In this document: positions 47,530 to 61,262 of the stretch, piece after piece
Position numbering within the stretch: position 1 is the stretch's first letter
Layout: each line of letters starts with the position of its first letter
The notes under the pieces: generated by a model
The model's input: only the letters and a program-made list of their open reading frames with translations
What the model was told of the DNA's origin: nothing
The model's database searches: none
DNA from: Erinaceus europaeus
Taxonomy: Eukaryota > Chordata > Mammalia > Eulipotyphla > Erinaceidae
Length of the DNA: 64,000 nucleotides
Direction: 5' to 3'
NCBI RefSeq assembly: GCF_950295315.1
Contig: NW_026647188.1
Span: 992,001-1,056,000, forward strand
Position numbers and translations under genes: made by a program

Positions 47530-47811
47530 ACACACAGCAGAATGCAGCTGAGCTCCCCCATGCCACTCCTCTTTGAGTCTACACAGAAAATTACACAGAG
47601 CATGGGGATAGCAAAGTAAAGAACCCATCTGAGGATCACCTGGGAGAATGCACAACAGTGTCCAGAATATCCAATGTGCCATTCATATTTGAAAAACCAC
47701 TTGTGCAGTGGAAACTTCCTTTATCATAGCACAACCCAGTTCCTAAGAATCTGCGTCAGGAATAAAGAAACAACAGTGGTAATAATAACTGAAACACACT
47801 TATGTACACTT

Positions 47812-47864
47812 ACACTTACACACACACACACACACATACACCCTCCACAGAGACGCACACACTT
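47812..47864 (+). repeat. Imperfect (CA)n tract
   Basis: CA repeats around 47,812-47,839 with TCCACAGAGACGCACACAC following. The latter resembles the (CA)n-TCCACAGAGGCAC edge of B, suggesting a small B-derived piece. Confidence 0.7.
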
Positions 47865-48044
47865 TTCCCTGAAATAACGTGGATTGGGGTTACTGATTTG
47901 CACTCAAGTAAAAGGTCAAAAATTTCATGGGTGGAGGGGAGAATTGTTAAGTTTCTGACATATGAAGGTGATAAGTGCCTAGAGCAGATCTATAGTTTCA
48001 TGGACAACGAAGGAAGTATGGGTTGGAGGAACAGCTGGTGGAGA

Positions 48045-48454
48045 TGTCAGGGAACTATGTGGAAGCCCAAGACTCCATTTTGAGCTCCTGCTCACCACGT
48101 ACCCACCTAGGGAAAAGCTGGGCTAGTGTCAAATCAGAACTGCAGCTGTTTCTCTGTCTCGCTTCCTGCTTGGGCCCTGCTCTCTCAATTTATGACTGTT
48201 TCCTTCTACTCAGTAAGAAAGATACAAATGATGTACAGAAATACAGGGAAAGTCGGAAAAATTACCCCCGTGCCCACTATTACATGTAAATGTTGACAGT
48301 AAACCATTCATCCCCCAAGAAAGAACAGAATAAATATTTGGGAGGTTAAAAACATTATAGCTTAAATAGGGAACATTCTTTAGAGCCATGCAATACAAAT
48401 CCGTTGTGCATTGGATGTCACTGTCAAAAACAGTGCAGTAGTAGTTGCAGTAGT
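48045..48454 (+). repeat. D linker copy 3
   Basis: Starts GTCAGGGAACTATGTGG, directly after the island and without the usual B head. SINE-like part about 48,090-48,230. Confidence 0.7.
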
Positions 48455-50285
48455 GTGTAGTATCTGCAAAAGGAAATGTATTGTGTGTCAAAAGTTCCCT
48501 ACAATTATTAGAGAAAATCTATGAGGCAGAAGAAATGACCAGTCATGTGATATGTGACTAAATAAATAAATAAATATGCAAATGAATGGGGATGATCTAG
48601 GAGGATTTGAAAAAAAAAACACAGGAAGACCTGATTACAGCAGAAATATAGAAAACGTCTGCTGAGAAACAGAGGGCTGCTTCAAAACTTCCCTGACACT
48701 TCAGGGTCCAGGCAAATTAATAATTACCAAGAATGAAAAGAAACGCATACATATTGAAGCTTACACTAGAAAATGGAGGCAAGTTCTGTGCTATGATAAT
48801 TTCAATAAGGATACTGATAGAAAGGCTATTGGAAATGCTCCTGGAAGGCTTATAATTTATAATTGTAGTGAATCCTCTTCCAACTATGTGACCAATTATT
48901 TATGAATAAGGAGGCTGTTATAAATGTGGTAATTCTGCATTAAGATCAAATAAAAAGGTCAACAATTCTAAAAATGACTGATATATATATGTATATATAT
49001 GTACTTATATGTCAGTGTATCTTTATTATAGACTCTGAGGGCTACTGGCATGGCTATGAGGAGACATAGTATGGCTTGTGCCAGAGAGACTTACAAAGAT
49101 GAGGCTCCAGAAACCTAGGTGAAATCGCCAAAAAAAACCAGCCAGAGATCAGCAGTGTCCTGGTGATTCCCTTTGTATATCTGGGCCTGTCAGTAATATA
49201 ATGTATAAGTAAAATATTAATGAGTGCCTACAGAGTGAGTGAGAGCCTGTGAGAGTCAGAGACAGAGAAGGCATGAAGAGAAATAGAAGAGTGGGAAAGA
49301 GACCAGAAGTCAAAAACCTCCCACACTGTGTTCATACATTACAGGTTCAAACCTGGGTTGTAGAGATAGTAAGGCAGAAGTCTCAAGTCCACAGAACCCA
49401 GACCACCCCAGCCATCACCATATGTATGTAGTATTTACCACACGAAATGTATTGTGAGTGTAAACTTCCCTTCAATTATAAGAGAAAAATCTATCAAGCA
49501 GAAGAAATGACCCCTCATGTAATATAGTACTAAATAAATAAATAAATATGCAAATAAATGGGGATAATCTAGGAGGATTTGAAAAAAATGAAATATAAAA
49601 ACAAAACGCACAAGAAGACCTGATTACAGGAGAGAATGAAAACCATATGCTGAGAAACAAAGGGATGCTTAAAAATTCCAAGATACTTCAGAGTCCAGGG
49701 AAATTAAGATTTCAGGAGAATGAAAATAAACTCATATGTGCTGAAGCTTACACTAGAGAAAGGAGGCAAGTTCTGTACTATGATAATGACAATACGGATG
49801 CTGATAGAAATGCTATTAGAAATGCTACTGGAAGGTTCTATTATTTATAATTGTATTGAATCCTGCTCCAACTAGGTGGCCAATAATTAATGAAAAAGGA
49901 AGCTGTTATAAATGTGTTAATTCTGATAAAGATCAATTACATAGGTCGACAATTCTAAAAATAACAGATATATATATATATGTATATATATATGTATATA
50001 TATATGGATGTATATGTTTATTATATAGTCTGAGAGATACTGCTATGGATATGAGGAGGCAGAATATGGCTTGTGTCAGAGAGACTTACAAAGCTGAGGC
50101 TCCAGTAGCCTAGGTGAAATCACCAACACAACAAGCGAGAGATCAGCAGGGCTCTGGCAACTCTGTTTGTATATCTGGGCCTGTCAATAAAATAAGGATA
50201 TAAGTAAAATATTACTGAGTGCAGACAGAGTGAGTGAGAGCCTGTGAGAGTCAGAGAAGAGAAGGAGATAAAAGAAATTGATGAG
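48455..50285 (+). repeat. C tandem array IV (about 1.85 units)
   Basis: Landmarks at about 48,455 and 49,427. TA tracts near 48,980 and 49,970-50,010. Passes into the head of B copy 7. Confidence 0.85.
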
Positions 50286-52474
50286 TTGGAAACTGACCAG
50301 AAGTCAACAAGCTTCTACACTGTGTTCATTGATGACAGGTTCAAACCTGGCTTGTAAAGATTGTAAGACAGCAGCTCTCATGCCCACAGATCCCAGACAG
50401 CACCAGCCTTCACCATATGCTGTACTACCAGACCTGACAGTAATGTGTGTGTGTGTGTGTGTCTGTCTGTCTGTCTATCTCTGTGTGTCTGTGTGTGCTC
50501 AGAGCTAACCTATAGTAGTCTCAGACCATGGGTGTCAAGGTAGCCAGCCTCACCTGCAACTTATGTACAGAGAACCTAGCTGGACAGGGCAAGCCAGCTA
50601 GCCTAGATTGTGACTAAGCAAGAATGCATATGCAAAGGGATTCTCATGTCTCCCTCTCCTGAGTTCCCGATTCAATCCCATGCCTCACTATCATCCAAAC
50701 ACTGACAGCGGGGTAAGCTGGGCCACCCCTCAGAATTCAGGGGCATATGGCTAAGTAGGCAGTCACGTTAGGCTGCCTACTCAGCCTCCAGGCTCGCAGT
50801 CCACTGCCCAGGGCAGCAGATTACAAGCCCAGAAAGAACCCAGAAAGAGCTGTGTTTCAACAAAGATGGGAACTGTGTTTGACCAAACCATAGTGGATGA
50901 ACCAGGCCCCTTACACCTACCCTTTGGGTCCGGCTAAGGCAATTGCTCCTGTGGACTCACAATCCCTGATCATGGTGTCCTGGTGTCCACACATCACACT
51001 CAGAGAGATTACCAGAAGTAGGCATGCATGAGTGTCCCATACAAAGTCGCTCTGCATGCAGGAAGCACAAACTCCCCGGGCCATTGCTACGGACAGACAA
51101 AAGGAAGATGGATGCCTCCATTGGCTGAATTAGGAGCTTCCAGTGGAGATCACAGCCCCGACCCTCACCTGAGGGCCTGGCTGCTGCTAATAAAGGCAAT
51201 TGGAAACACCTGTTACCACTTGGGGCCTGAGGACATACTCAGGAATCCCTCCAGGTGCTAGCAGGCTGGCAGACCTCCTGACCCCGCGATAGCTGTGCTC
51301 CTAGTTGGGAGGTCCTTCGGGCCAGAGGTGAGAATATTCCCTAGATAAAAGAAAGAACTTCAGGTTTCAAAAGGATTTGAAACCCCAGGAGACACTTGGA
51401 AAAGACATTTCACAGCCATCAAAACACCCACTTTCTGAACCCTGGAAGCTTCCATTTTGCGTGGAAAATCTGGACAATGGTGTGGGCATCAGTACCACAG
51501 ATCCTTTACATTCGGCCCAATAGAGGGAAAGCACAATGTGTTTGCCAGGGGGATAGAGTTTCACTTCTCTTGACCTGGGCTCTCATGGAATAAGGACAAG
51601 GATTTGGTGCAGGAAATTGAGGAGGGCTGCATTTAGGCTGAGTGTCAGCCTCAGGGCCCTGGAGAATGGGAGTCAAGCACAGATGGCCTGGACAGCTGCA
51701 GCTGGAGATGGACATATGCCTGTTAGCTGCAGCAGGATCGCTGTCTCCTCAGTCCCCAATGTACTATGGCATATGCAGGAGATTACATAATCCAAAGGGC
51801 AAAGAAAGGAAAATTTCAACACCAGGAAGTCCGAGATCACGATGCATGCACTGACTTCCAATAAGAGCCCAGTGAAGAAGGCACGTAGAGACAGACAGAG
51901 AGACAGAATGACAGTGACAGAAAGGGACTGAAATTCTGGCCCTGTGTTGATCAGTGCCAGAGCACTGAAGACAACCCCTCCATGCCCATGCATACTTCTC
52001 ACAAGTGGTATTGTTATTTTATGTTTGTGAGAAAAGGTTACACTTAAAACATCTAAGTCTTAGCCCACTCTGAGAAGCAACACTTGGCCTGCAGCCCACT
52101 CTCCAAAACTGCCCTCACCTCTCCAATTTGGAAGTCTTCTTAGTGATGCTCCAGCCAAGATGCAGGCTGGTGTATTGCATCTCCCTGGTCCAGCCTCAGA
52201 CAGTACTTTGTGCAAGGAACTGCACTATGTCTATTTCTTCGTTGATTTACAGTTTTGGGATAGGACTCGTTGGACAAAATAAGCAAGAGGGAAGTAGACG
52301 ATTTGGCAGAGGTTTTGCAGAGAGAGATTTGTAGAGTTATAAGAGGTATACGAATGGCTCTGTGAGATGTCTCTCATGACTGTGGCTCAGAAGGGCAAAG
52401 TGTATCCGCATTCTTACCCTAATCCAGAGCTGTGCAGGTCTCTAGCTAAAAAATATTTTCAGACCTCTACAGGT

Positions 52475-52555
<81 letters not shown>

Positions 52556-53064
52556 TGAGAGAGAGAGAGAGAGAGGGAGAGAGACACTGATGTAGTCATT
52601 TTCTACAATGGATTCGATATGACATTCAGACAATTGATTGCTAAAACCTGGAGAGAAACTGTGCATCAGGAAAAGAATTGTCCAAAGGAGTAAAATCTCA
52701 AAATCATTAGCTATATGCAGCTCCACGGGACATAGAGAAAAAGGCTTGAGAAGGAACTCAACAAGGAGACTCTCCACATGGACAAGCAACACAAGTTTCC
52801 TAGTCAGGCAACACACACAGGGCAGCTGCTAGTTCCCAGTGCAAGCCTCAGGGCAAAAACCTCTCCCTCTTCAGTGTGTTTAGATCTGAAAAGAAGAAAA
52901 GCAACCAAGAGCCAAGGAGAGCTACAATGGTGTCAATATTGAGCTGTAAATCAGAATGTGCCATGTGTTTTGCACAAAATCACCTGTGCCACAGTGATTC
53001 TGTTGTTCTTTCCCTCTCTCCCTCCCTCACACACTCACACACACACAAACACACACTGTCACAG

Positions 53065-53098
<34 letters not shown>

Positions 53099-53119
53099 CC
53101 ATCGAGGCACAGGCATGTT
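50286..53119 (+). repeat. B segment copy 7 (lacks terminal array)
   Basis: Complete through the (TA)(GA) and (CA)n tracts but stops at GAGGCACAGGCA (about 53,119), so the ATTGG module array is absent. Promoter-like cluster: ATTGG 51,119, TAATAAAGG 51,188. A small insertion GGCTAAGTAGGCAGTCACG near 50,750 duplicates adjacent sequence. Confidence 0.85.
52478..52585 (+). repeat. (TA)n(GA)n microsatellite, B copy 7
   Basis: About 52 bases TA with one TG interruption, then about 53 bases GA with GTGAGA and GGGAGA interruptions. Confidence 0.95.
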
Positions 53120-54770
53120 ATATATATAATGACTGATATATATATATGTACATATATTTATGTGTTTCTTTATTAAAAACTATGAGGTATATTGGCTTGG
53201 CTATGAGGAGACAGAGTATGGCTTGTGCCAGAAGACTTACAACGCTTAGGCTCCAGAAACCTAGGTGAAATCGCCAACAAAACAAGCCAGAGCTCAGCAG
53301 TGGCCTGGTGACTCACTTTGTATATCTGGGCCTGTCAGTAAAATAATATATAAGTAAAATATTAATGAGTGCAGACAGAGTGAGGGAGAGCCTGTGAGAG
53401 TCAGAGACAGAGAAGGCAAGAAGAGAAATAGAAGAGTTGGAAAGAGACCAGAAGTCCAAAACCTCCCACACTGTGTTCATTGATGACAGGTTCAAACCTG
53501 GCTTGTAGAGATTGTAAGGAAGCAACTCTCATGCCCACAGACCCCAGACAAACCCAGCCTTCACCATATGTGTGTAGTATTTATGACAGGAATTGTATTG
53601 TGAGTGTAAACTTCCCTTCAATTATAAGAGAAAAATCTATCAAGCAGAAGAAATGACCTCTCATGGAATATAACACTAAATAAATCAATAAATATGCAAA
53701 TAAATGGGGATCATCGAGGAGGATTTGAAAAAAAATTTTAAAAAAGCACAAGAAGACCTGATTACAGCAGAAACATAGAAACCATCTGCTGAGAAACAGA
53801 TGGCTGCTTCAAAAATTCAGAGACACTTCAGAGTCCAGGAAAATTAAGATTTCAGGAGAATGAAAAGAAACTCATATGTATTGAAGCTTACACTAGAAAA
53901 AGGAGGCAAGTTCTGTACTATGATAATTACAATAAGGATGCTGATAGAAATGCTATTAGAAATGCTACTAGAAGTTTCTATTATTTATAATTGTATTGAA
54001 TCCTGCTCCAGCTATGTGGCCAATTATTCATGAAAAAGAAGCTGTTATAAATGTGTTAATTCAGATTAAGATCAATTACATAGGTTGGCAATTCCAAAAA
54101 TGACAGATATATATATATATATGTATATATGTATATTTATATATGTATATGGATGTATATCTTTTTTATAAAGTCTGAGAGATACTGCCATGGATATGAG
54201 GAGACAGAATATGGCTTGAGTCAAAGAGACTTACAAAGCTGAGGCTCAAGTAGCCTAGGTGAAAACACCAACAAAAAAGCCAGAGCTCAGCAGTGCTCTG
54301 GCAACTCTCTTTGTATATCTGGGACTGTCAATAAAATAAGGATATAAGTAAAATGTGACTGAGTGCAGACAGAGTGAGTGAGAGCCTGTGAGAGTCAGAC
54401 ACAGAGAAGGCGAGAAGAGAAATAGAAGAGTTGAAAAGAGACCAGAATTCAAAAACCTCCTACACTGTGTTCATTAATGACAGGTTCAAACCTGGCTTGT
54501 AGAGATTGTAAGATAGCAGCTCTCATGCTCACAGACCCCAGACAGCCCCAGCCTTCACCATATGCTGTACTATAAGACCTGACACTAATGTGTGTATGTG
54601 TGTGTGTCTGTGTGTGTGTGTCTGTCTGTGTGTGTCTGTGTGTGCTCAGAGCTCACTTGTAGTAGTTTCAGAGCATGAATGCCAAGGTAGCCAACCTCAC
54701 CTGCAACTTATGTACAGAGAACCTAGCTGGTCAGGGCAAGCCAGATAGCCCAGATTCTGGCTAAGCAAGA
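53120..54770 (+). repeat. C array V and B head
   Basis: Enters C at its TA tract (53,118-53,165), then one full unit (landmark about 53,571) and the head with (TG)n (54,590-54,645). Also contains TA tract 54,105-54,160. Confidence 0.8.
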
Positions 54771-55184
54771 AATGCCAGAGAACTATGTGGAAGCCCAGGA
54801 CCCCATTTTGAGCCCTTGGTCACCACTTACCCAGCTAGGGAAAAGCTGGGATAGTGTCAAATCAGAGCTGCAGCTGTCTCTCTGTCTCTCTTCCTGCTTG
54901 GGCCCTGTTCTCTCTATTTATGACTGTTTCCTTCTCCTCAATAAGAAAGTTACAAATGATGTACAGAAATACAGGGAAAGTGGGAAAAATCACCCCCGTA
55001 GCCACTATTACATGTAACTGTTGACTGTAAACCATTCATCCCCCAAGAAAGAACAGAATAAATATTTGTGAGCTTAAAAACACTGTAGGTTAAATATGGA
55101 ACACTTATTAGAGCCATGCAATACTAATCCATTGTGCATTGGATGTCACTGTCAAAAAAAGTGCTGTAGTAGTTGTAATAGTGT
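54771..55184 (+). repeat. D linker copy 4
   Basis: Closest to copy 1 in sequence; SINE-like part about 54,830-54,960. Confidence 0.7.
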
Positions 55185-55722
55185 GTAGTATCTTCAAAAG
55201 GAAATGTATTGTGTGTCCAAAGTTCCCTTCAATTATAAGAGAAAATCTATCAGGCAGAAGAAATGACCCCTCATGTGATATCGGAATAAATATATAAATA
55301 AATATGAAAATATATGGGGATTATCTAGGAGGATTTGAAAAAAATAAAAAATAAAAACAAAAACCACAGGAAGACCTGATTACAGCAGAAATATAGAAAA
55401 CGTCTGCTGAGAAACAGAGGGCTGCTTCTAAAATTCCCTGACAATTCAGGGTCCAGACAAATTAAGAATTTCTGTGAATGAAAAGAAACACATACATATT
55501 GAAACTTACACTAGAAATTGGAGGCAAGTTCTGTGCTATGATAATTACAATAAGGATACTGATAGAAAGGCTATTGGAAATGCTCCTGGAAGGTTTCTAA
55601 TTTATAATTGTATTGAAACCTGCTCCAACTATGTGACCAATTATTTATGAATAAAGAGGCTGTTATAAATGTGGTAATTCTGCATTAAGATCAAATAAAA
55701 AGGTCAACAATTCTAAAAATGA

Positions 55723-55780
<58 letters not shown>

Positions 55781-56742
55781 CATATATGTATGTGTTTCTT
55801 TATTATAAACTATGAGGTATACTGGCATGTCTATGAGGAGACAGAGTATGGCTTGTGCCCGAGAGACTTACAAAACTGAGACTCCAGAAACCTAGGTTAA
55901 ATTGAGAATAAAACAAGCCAGAGCTCATCAGTGCCCTTGTGACTCTCTTTGTATATCTGGGCCTGTCAGTAAAATAATATATAAGTAAAATATTAATGAG
56001 TGCAGACAGAGTGAGTGAGAGCCTGTAAGAGTCAGAGACAGAGAAGGCAAGAAGAGAAATAGAAGAGTTGGAAAGAGACCAGAAGTCCAATACCTCCCAC
56101 ACTGTGATCATACAAGACAGGTTCAAACCTGGGTTGTAGATATTGTAAGGCAGCAGTCTCATGTCCACAGACCCCAGACACCCCAGCCTTCACGATAAGT
56201 GTGTAGTATTTACCACAGGAAATGTATTGTGAGTGTAAACTTACCTTCAATTATAAGAGAAAAATCTATCAAGCAGAATAAATGACCCCTCATGTAATAT
56301 AGGATTAAATAAATAAATAAATATGCAAATAAATTTGGATGATCTAGGAGGATTTGACAAAAATGAAAAATAAATACAAAAAGCACAAGAAGACCTGATT
56401 AGAGCAGAAACATAGAAACCATCTGCTGAGAAACAGAGGGCTGCTTCAAAAATTCCGAGACACTTCAGAGTCCAGGGAAATTAAGACTTCAGGAGATTGA
56501 AAAGAAACTCATATGTATTGAAGCTTACACTAGATAAAGGAGGCAAGTTCTGTACTATAATAAGTATAATAAGGATGCTGATAGAAATTCTATTAGAAAT
56601 GCTACTGGAAGGTTCTATTATTTATAATTGTATTGAATCCTGCTTCAACGATGTGGCCAATTATTAATGAAAAAGGAAGCTGTTATAAATGTGTTAATTC
56701 GGATTAAGACCAATTACATAGGTTGACAATTCCAAAAATGAC

Positions 56743-56780
<38 letters not shown>

Positions 56781-58075
56781 TTATATATGTATATATATGT
56801 ATATGGATTTATATTTTTATGATAAAGTCTGAGACATACTGCCATGGATATGAGGAGACAGAATATGCCTTGTGTCAGAGAGACTTACAAAGCTGAGGCT
56901 CCAGAAACCTAGGTGAAATCACCAACAAAACAAGCAGAGCTCAGCAGTGCTCTAGAAACTCTCTTTTTATATCTGGGCCTTTCAATAAAATAAGGATATA
57001 AGTAAAATACTACTGAGTGCAGACAGAGTGAGAGAGAACCTGTGAGTGTCAGAGACAGAGATGGCAAGAAGAGAAATAGAAGAGTTGGAAATAGACCAGA
57101 AGACAAAACCCCCCTAGATTGTGTTCATTCATGACAGGTTCAAACCTGGGTTGTAGAGATTGTAAGGCAGCAGCTCTAATGCCCACAGACCCCAGATAAC
57201 CCATGACTTCACCATATGTGTGTAGTATTTTTCCCAGGAAATATATTGTGCGTCAAAACTTCCCTTCAATTATAAGAGAAAATCTATCAGGCAGAAGAAA
57301 TGACCCCTCAGGTGATATCTGACCAAATAAATAAATATGAAAATAAATGGGGATGATCTAGGAGGACTTCAAAAATAAAAAAAAATGAAAACAAACACCA
57401 CAAGAAGACCTGATTACAGCAGAAACATAGAAACCATCTGTTGAGAAACACAGGGCTGCTTCAAAAATTCTCTAACACTTCAGCATCCAGGGAAATTAAG
57501 ATTTCCAGAAAAAGGAAACAAACACATATGTACTGTGGCTTACACTAGAAAAAGAAGGGAAGTTCTGGGCTATGATAATTACAATAAGGATGCTGATAGA
57601 AACACTATTAGAAATACTACTGGAAGGTTCTATTATTTATATTTGTATTGAATGCAGCTCCAACTATATGGCCAATTATTTCTGAAAAACTAGGCTGTTA
57701 TAAATGTGGCATTTCTGAATTAAGGTCAAATACATATGTCAACAATTCTAAAAATGACAGATATATATATGTATATATTTATATATGTATATATATCTTT
57801 AATATAAACTCTGAGTGATACTTGCATGGAAATGAGGAGACAGAATATGGCTTGTGTCAGAAAGACTTACAAACTGAGGCTCCAGTAGCCTTGGTGAAAT
57901 CGCCAACACAACAAGCCAGAGCTCAGCAGTGCACTGGTAACTCTCTTTGTATATCTGGGCCTGTCAGTAAAATAAGTATATAAGTAAAATATTAATGAGT
58001 GAAGACAGAGTGTGTGAGAGCATGTGAGAGTTAGAGACAGAGAAGGCGAGAAGAGGAATAGATGAGTTGGAAAGA
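55185..58075 (+). repeat. C tandem array VI (about 2.9 units)
   Basis: Landmarks near 55,185, 56,202 and 57,218 give a 1,016-bp period. The increase over array I is mostly longer TA tracts (55,726-55,773; 56,745-56,815). The third unit resembles the last two units of array I (AACTAGGCTGTTATAAATG), so unit order along arrays I and VI is similar. Confidence 0.85.
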
Positions 58076-60230
58076 GACCAGAATTGAAAAACCTCCTACA
58101 TTGTGTTCATTGATGACAGGTTCAAACCTGGCTTGTAGAGATTGTAAGGCAGCAGCTCTCATGCGCACAGACCCCAGACAACCCCAGCCTTCACCATATG
58201 CTGTACTACCATACCTGACAGTAATGTGTGTGTGTATGTGTGTCTGTCTATCAGTGTGTGTCTGTGTGTGCTCAGAACTCACCTATAGTAGTCCCAGTGC
58301 ATGGGTGACAAGGTAGCCAACCTCACCTGCAACTTATGTACAGAGAACCTAGCTGGTTAGGGAAAGCCAGCTAACCCAGATTCTGGCTAAGCAAGAATGC
58401 ATATGCAAAGGGACTCTCAAGTCTCACTCTCCTGATCCCGATTCAATCTCATGCCTCACTATCATGCAAACACTGCCAATGGGAGTAGCTGGGGCACCCC
58501 TCAGAATTCAGGGTCAGGACCCTGTCCAGTCATGTTTGGCTGCCTACTCAGCCTCCAGACTCTCAGTCTACTGCTCAAGGCAGCAGATTATAAACCCAGA
58601 AAGAGCTGTGTTTCAACAGAGATGGGAACTGTGTTTGACCAAACAATAGTGGATGAACTGGCCCCTTACACCTACTCTTTGGGTATGGCTAAAGCAATTG
58701 CTCCTGTGGCCTCACAATCCTTGATCATGGTGTCCTGGTGTCCACACATTACACTCAGAGAGATTCCCAGAAGTAGGCATGCATGAGTGTCCCATTCAAA
58801 GTAGCTCTGCTTGCAGGAAGCACAAACTCCCCGGGCCCTTGCTATGGACAGACAAAAGAAAGATGGATGCCTCCGTTGGCTGAATTCGGAGCTTCCACTG
58901 GAGATCACAGCCCTGCCCCTCACCTGAGGGCCTGGCTGTTGCTAATAAAGGCAATCGGAAACAGCTGTTACCACTTGGGCCCTGAGTACATACTCAGGAA
59001 TCCCTCCAGGAGCTAGCAGAGGCAGACCTCCTGACCCCAGGATAGCTGTGCTCCTAGTTGGGTGGCCCTTCTGGCCAGAGGTGAGAATATTCCCTAGATA
59101 AAAGAAAGAACTTCAGATTTCAAAAGGATTTGAAACACCAGGAGGCACTTGGAAAAGACATTTCACAGCCATCAAAACACCGACTTTCTGAACCCCGTAA
59201 ACTTTCGTTTTGCGTGGAAAATCTGGACAATGGTGTGGCCATCAGTACCACAGATCCTTTACATTCGGCCCAATAGAGGGAAAGCACAATGTGTGTGCCA
59301 GGGTGGTAGAGTTTCACTTCTCTTGACCTGGGCTCTCATGGAATAAGGACTAGGATGCTCTGCAGGAAGGTGAGGAGGGCTGCATTTAGGCTGAGTGTCA
59401 TACTCAGGGCCCTGGAGAATGGGAGTCAAGCACATAGTGCCTGGACAGCTGCAGCTGGAAATGGACATATGCCTGTTACCTGCAGCAGGATCGCTGTCTC
59501 CTCAGTTTCCCAATGTACTATGACATATGCAGGAGACTGAATAATCCAAAGGGCAAATAAAGGAAAATTTCAACACCAGGAGGTCCGAGTTCAGGATGCA
59601 TGCACTGACTTCCAGTAAGGGCCCAGTGAAGAAGGCACGTAGAGACAGTCATAGAGACAGAATGACAGTGACAGAAAAGTACAAATATTCTGGACCTGTG
59701 TTGATCAGTGCCAGAGCACTGAAGACAAATCCTCCATGCCCATGCATACTTCTTACAAGTGGCATTGTCATTTTATGTTTGTGAGGAAAGGTTACACTTA
59801 GAACATCTAGGTCTTAGCCCACTCTGAGTAGCAACACTTGGCCTGCAGCCCACTCTCCAAAACTGCCCTTGCCTCTCCAAATTGGAAGTAGTCTTAGTGA
59901 TGCTCCAGCCAAGATGCAGGCTGGCGTTTTGCATCTCCCTGTTCCAGCCTCACCCTGTCCTGTGTGCAGGGAACTGCACTATGTTTATTTCTTCTTTGAT
60001 TTACTGTTTTGGGATAGGATTCGGTGGAGAAAAAGAGCAAGAGGGACGTAGATCATTTGGTAGCAGTAGTTTGTGCTGAGAGAGATTTGTAGAGTGACTA
60101 GAGGTAAATGAATGGCTCTGTGAGATGTCTCTTATGACTGTGGCTCATAAGGGCTAGGTGTATCTGCATTACTACAATAATCTAGAGCTGTGCAGGTCTC
60201 TAGCTAAAATATTTTCAGACCGCTACATGT

Positions 60231-60330
<100 letters not shown>

Positions 60331-60763
60331 CTGATGTAGTCATTTTCTACAATGGATTCGATATGACATTCAAACAATTAATTGATAAAACCTGGATAGA
60401 TACTGTTCATCAGGAAATGAATTTTCTAAAGGAGTAAAATCTCCAAATCATTAGCTATATGCAGCTCCCATGGTACCGAGCGAAATAGGCTCGAGAAGGA
60501 ACTCATCCAGGAGACTCTCCACTTGGACAGGCTCACAAGTTTCCTAGTCTGGCAACACACACAGGGCATCTGCTAGTTCCCAGTGCAAGCCTCAGGGCAA
60601 AAACCTCTCCCTCTTCAGTTTCTTTACATCGAAAATATGAAAAGTGACGAAGGGCCAAGGAGAGCTACAATGGTGTCAATATTGAGCTGTAAATCAGAAT
60701 GTGCCAAGTGTTTTGCACAAAATCACCTGTGCCACAGTGATTCTGTTGTTCTCTCTGTCTCTC

Positions 60764-60801
<38 letters not shown>

Positions 60802-61004
60802 ACTGTCACAGTCACACACACACACACATCCACAGAGGCACAGGCACAAACGGAGTTATACACATGCGCACTGGACAGCTTCTGCAAGGCAGGGCCCTGG
60901 GCTGAACCCTGCTTCGCACTTCCTGGAAGCACGCCCAGGCTTTTAAGGCCAGCTCTGTGCTCCCATAGTCGGGCTTCCTTCAAAAGGCCTGCCCACAGGG
61001 CGCC

Positions 61005-61252
61005 AGCCATGCTCTGATAGTCCAGAGGCCTACGCCACGCCCAGAACCCCTGTAAGCAATCTCATTGGCCAGTGTGCTTGGACACGTCCAGGAGGCAGGA
61101 GGGTCCGGGCCCCTAGTCAGTTTTTGGCCAGCGGCCTTGAGCACCACCAACCTGGCCTTGGAGCACACTCATTGGGAAGCCTGTGGAAGGCCCGCCCACC
61201 AGCCACATCAGCTCCACTCTGATTGGCCTGTTGTCCCAGGGACACGCCCCTT
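61005..61252 (+). promoter_or_regulatory. ATTGG/CACGCCC module array, B copy 8 (extra module)
   Basis: ATTGG at 61,064, degenerate TTTGG at 61,124, ATTGG at 61,171 and an additional ATTGGCC at 61,222 with GACACGCCCC. Intervals are about 60, 47 and 51 bp. The last module (CTCTGATTGGCCTG) is absent from the other B copies. Confidence 0.5.
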
Positions 61253-61262
61253 GCCATCCAGA

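Larger units (their letters stand above)
46930..48044. other. Non-repeated 1.1-kb island in the B/C domain
   Basis: Apart from its first 70 bases (two ATTGGCCAG modules) and a short (CA)n, I find no second copy of this sequence in the window. It is moderately GC-rich at the left (CCCACCCCCGGGG near 47,064) and AT-richer at the right. It contains two CTCF-like motifs. Open frames up to about 133 codons exist on both strands but none resembles a known protein, so I annotate no gene. Likely a regulatory or ancestral flanking sequence; uncertain. Confidence 0.6.

Noticed and set aside
46993..47576. Open frames of 103-133 codons in the single-copy island
   Set aside because: Overlapping frames on both strands, no recognisable domain, and no start or splice context that favours one of them.
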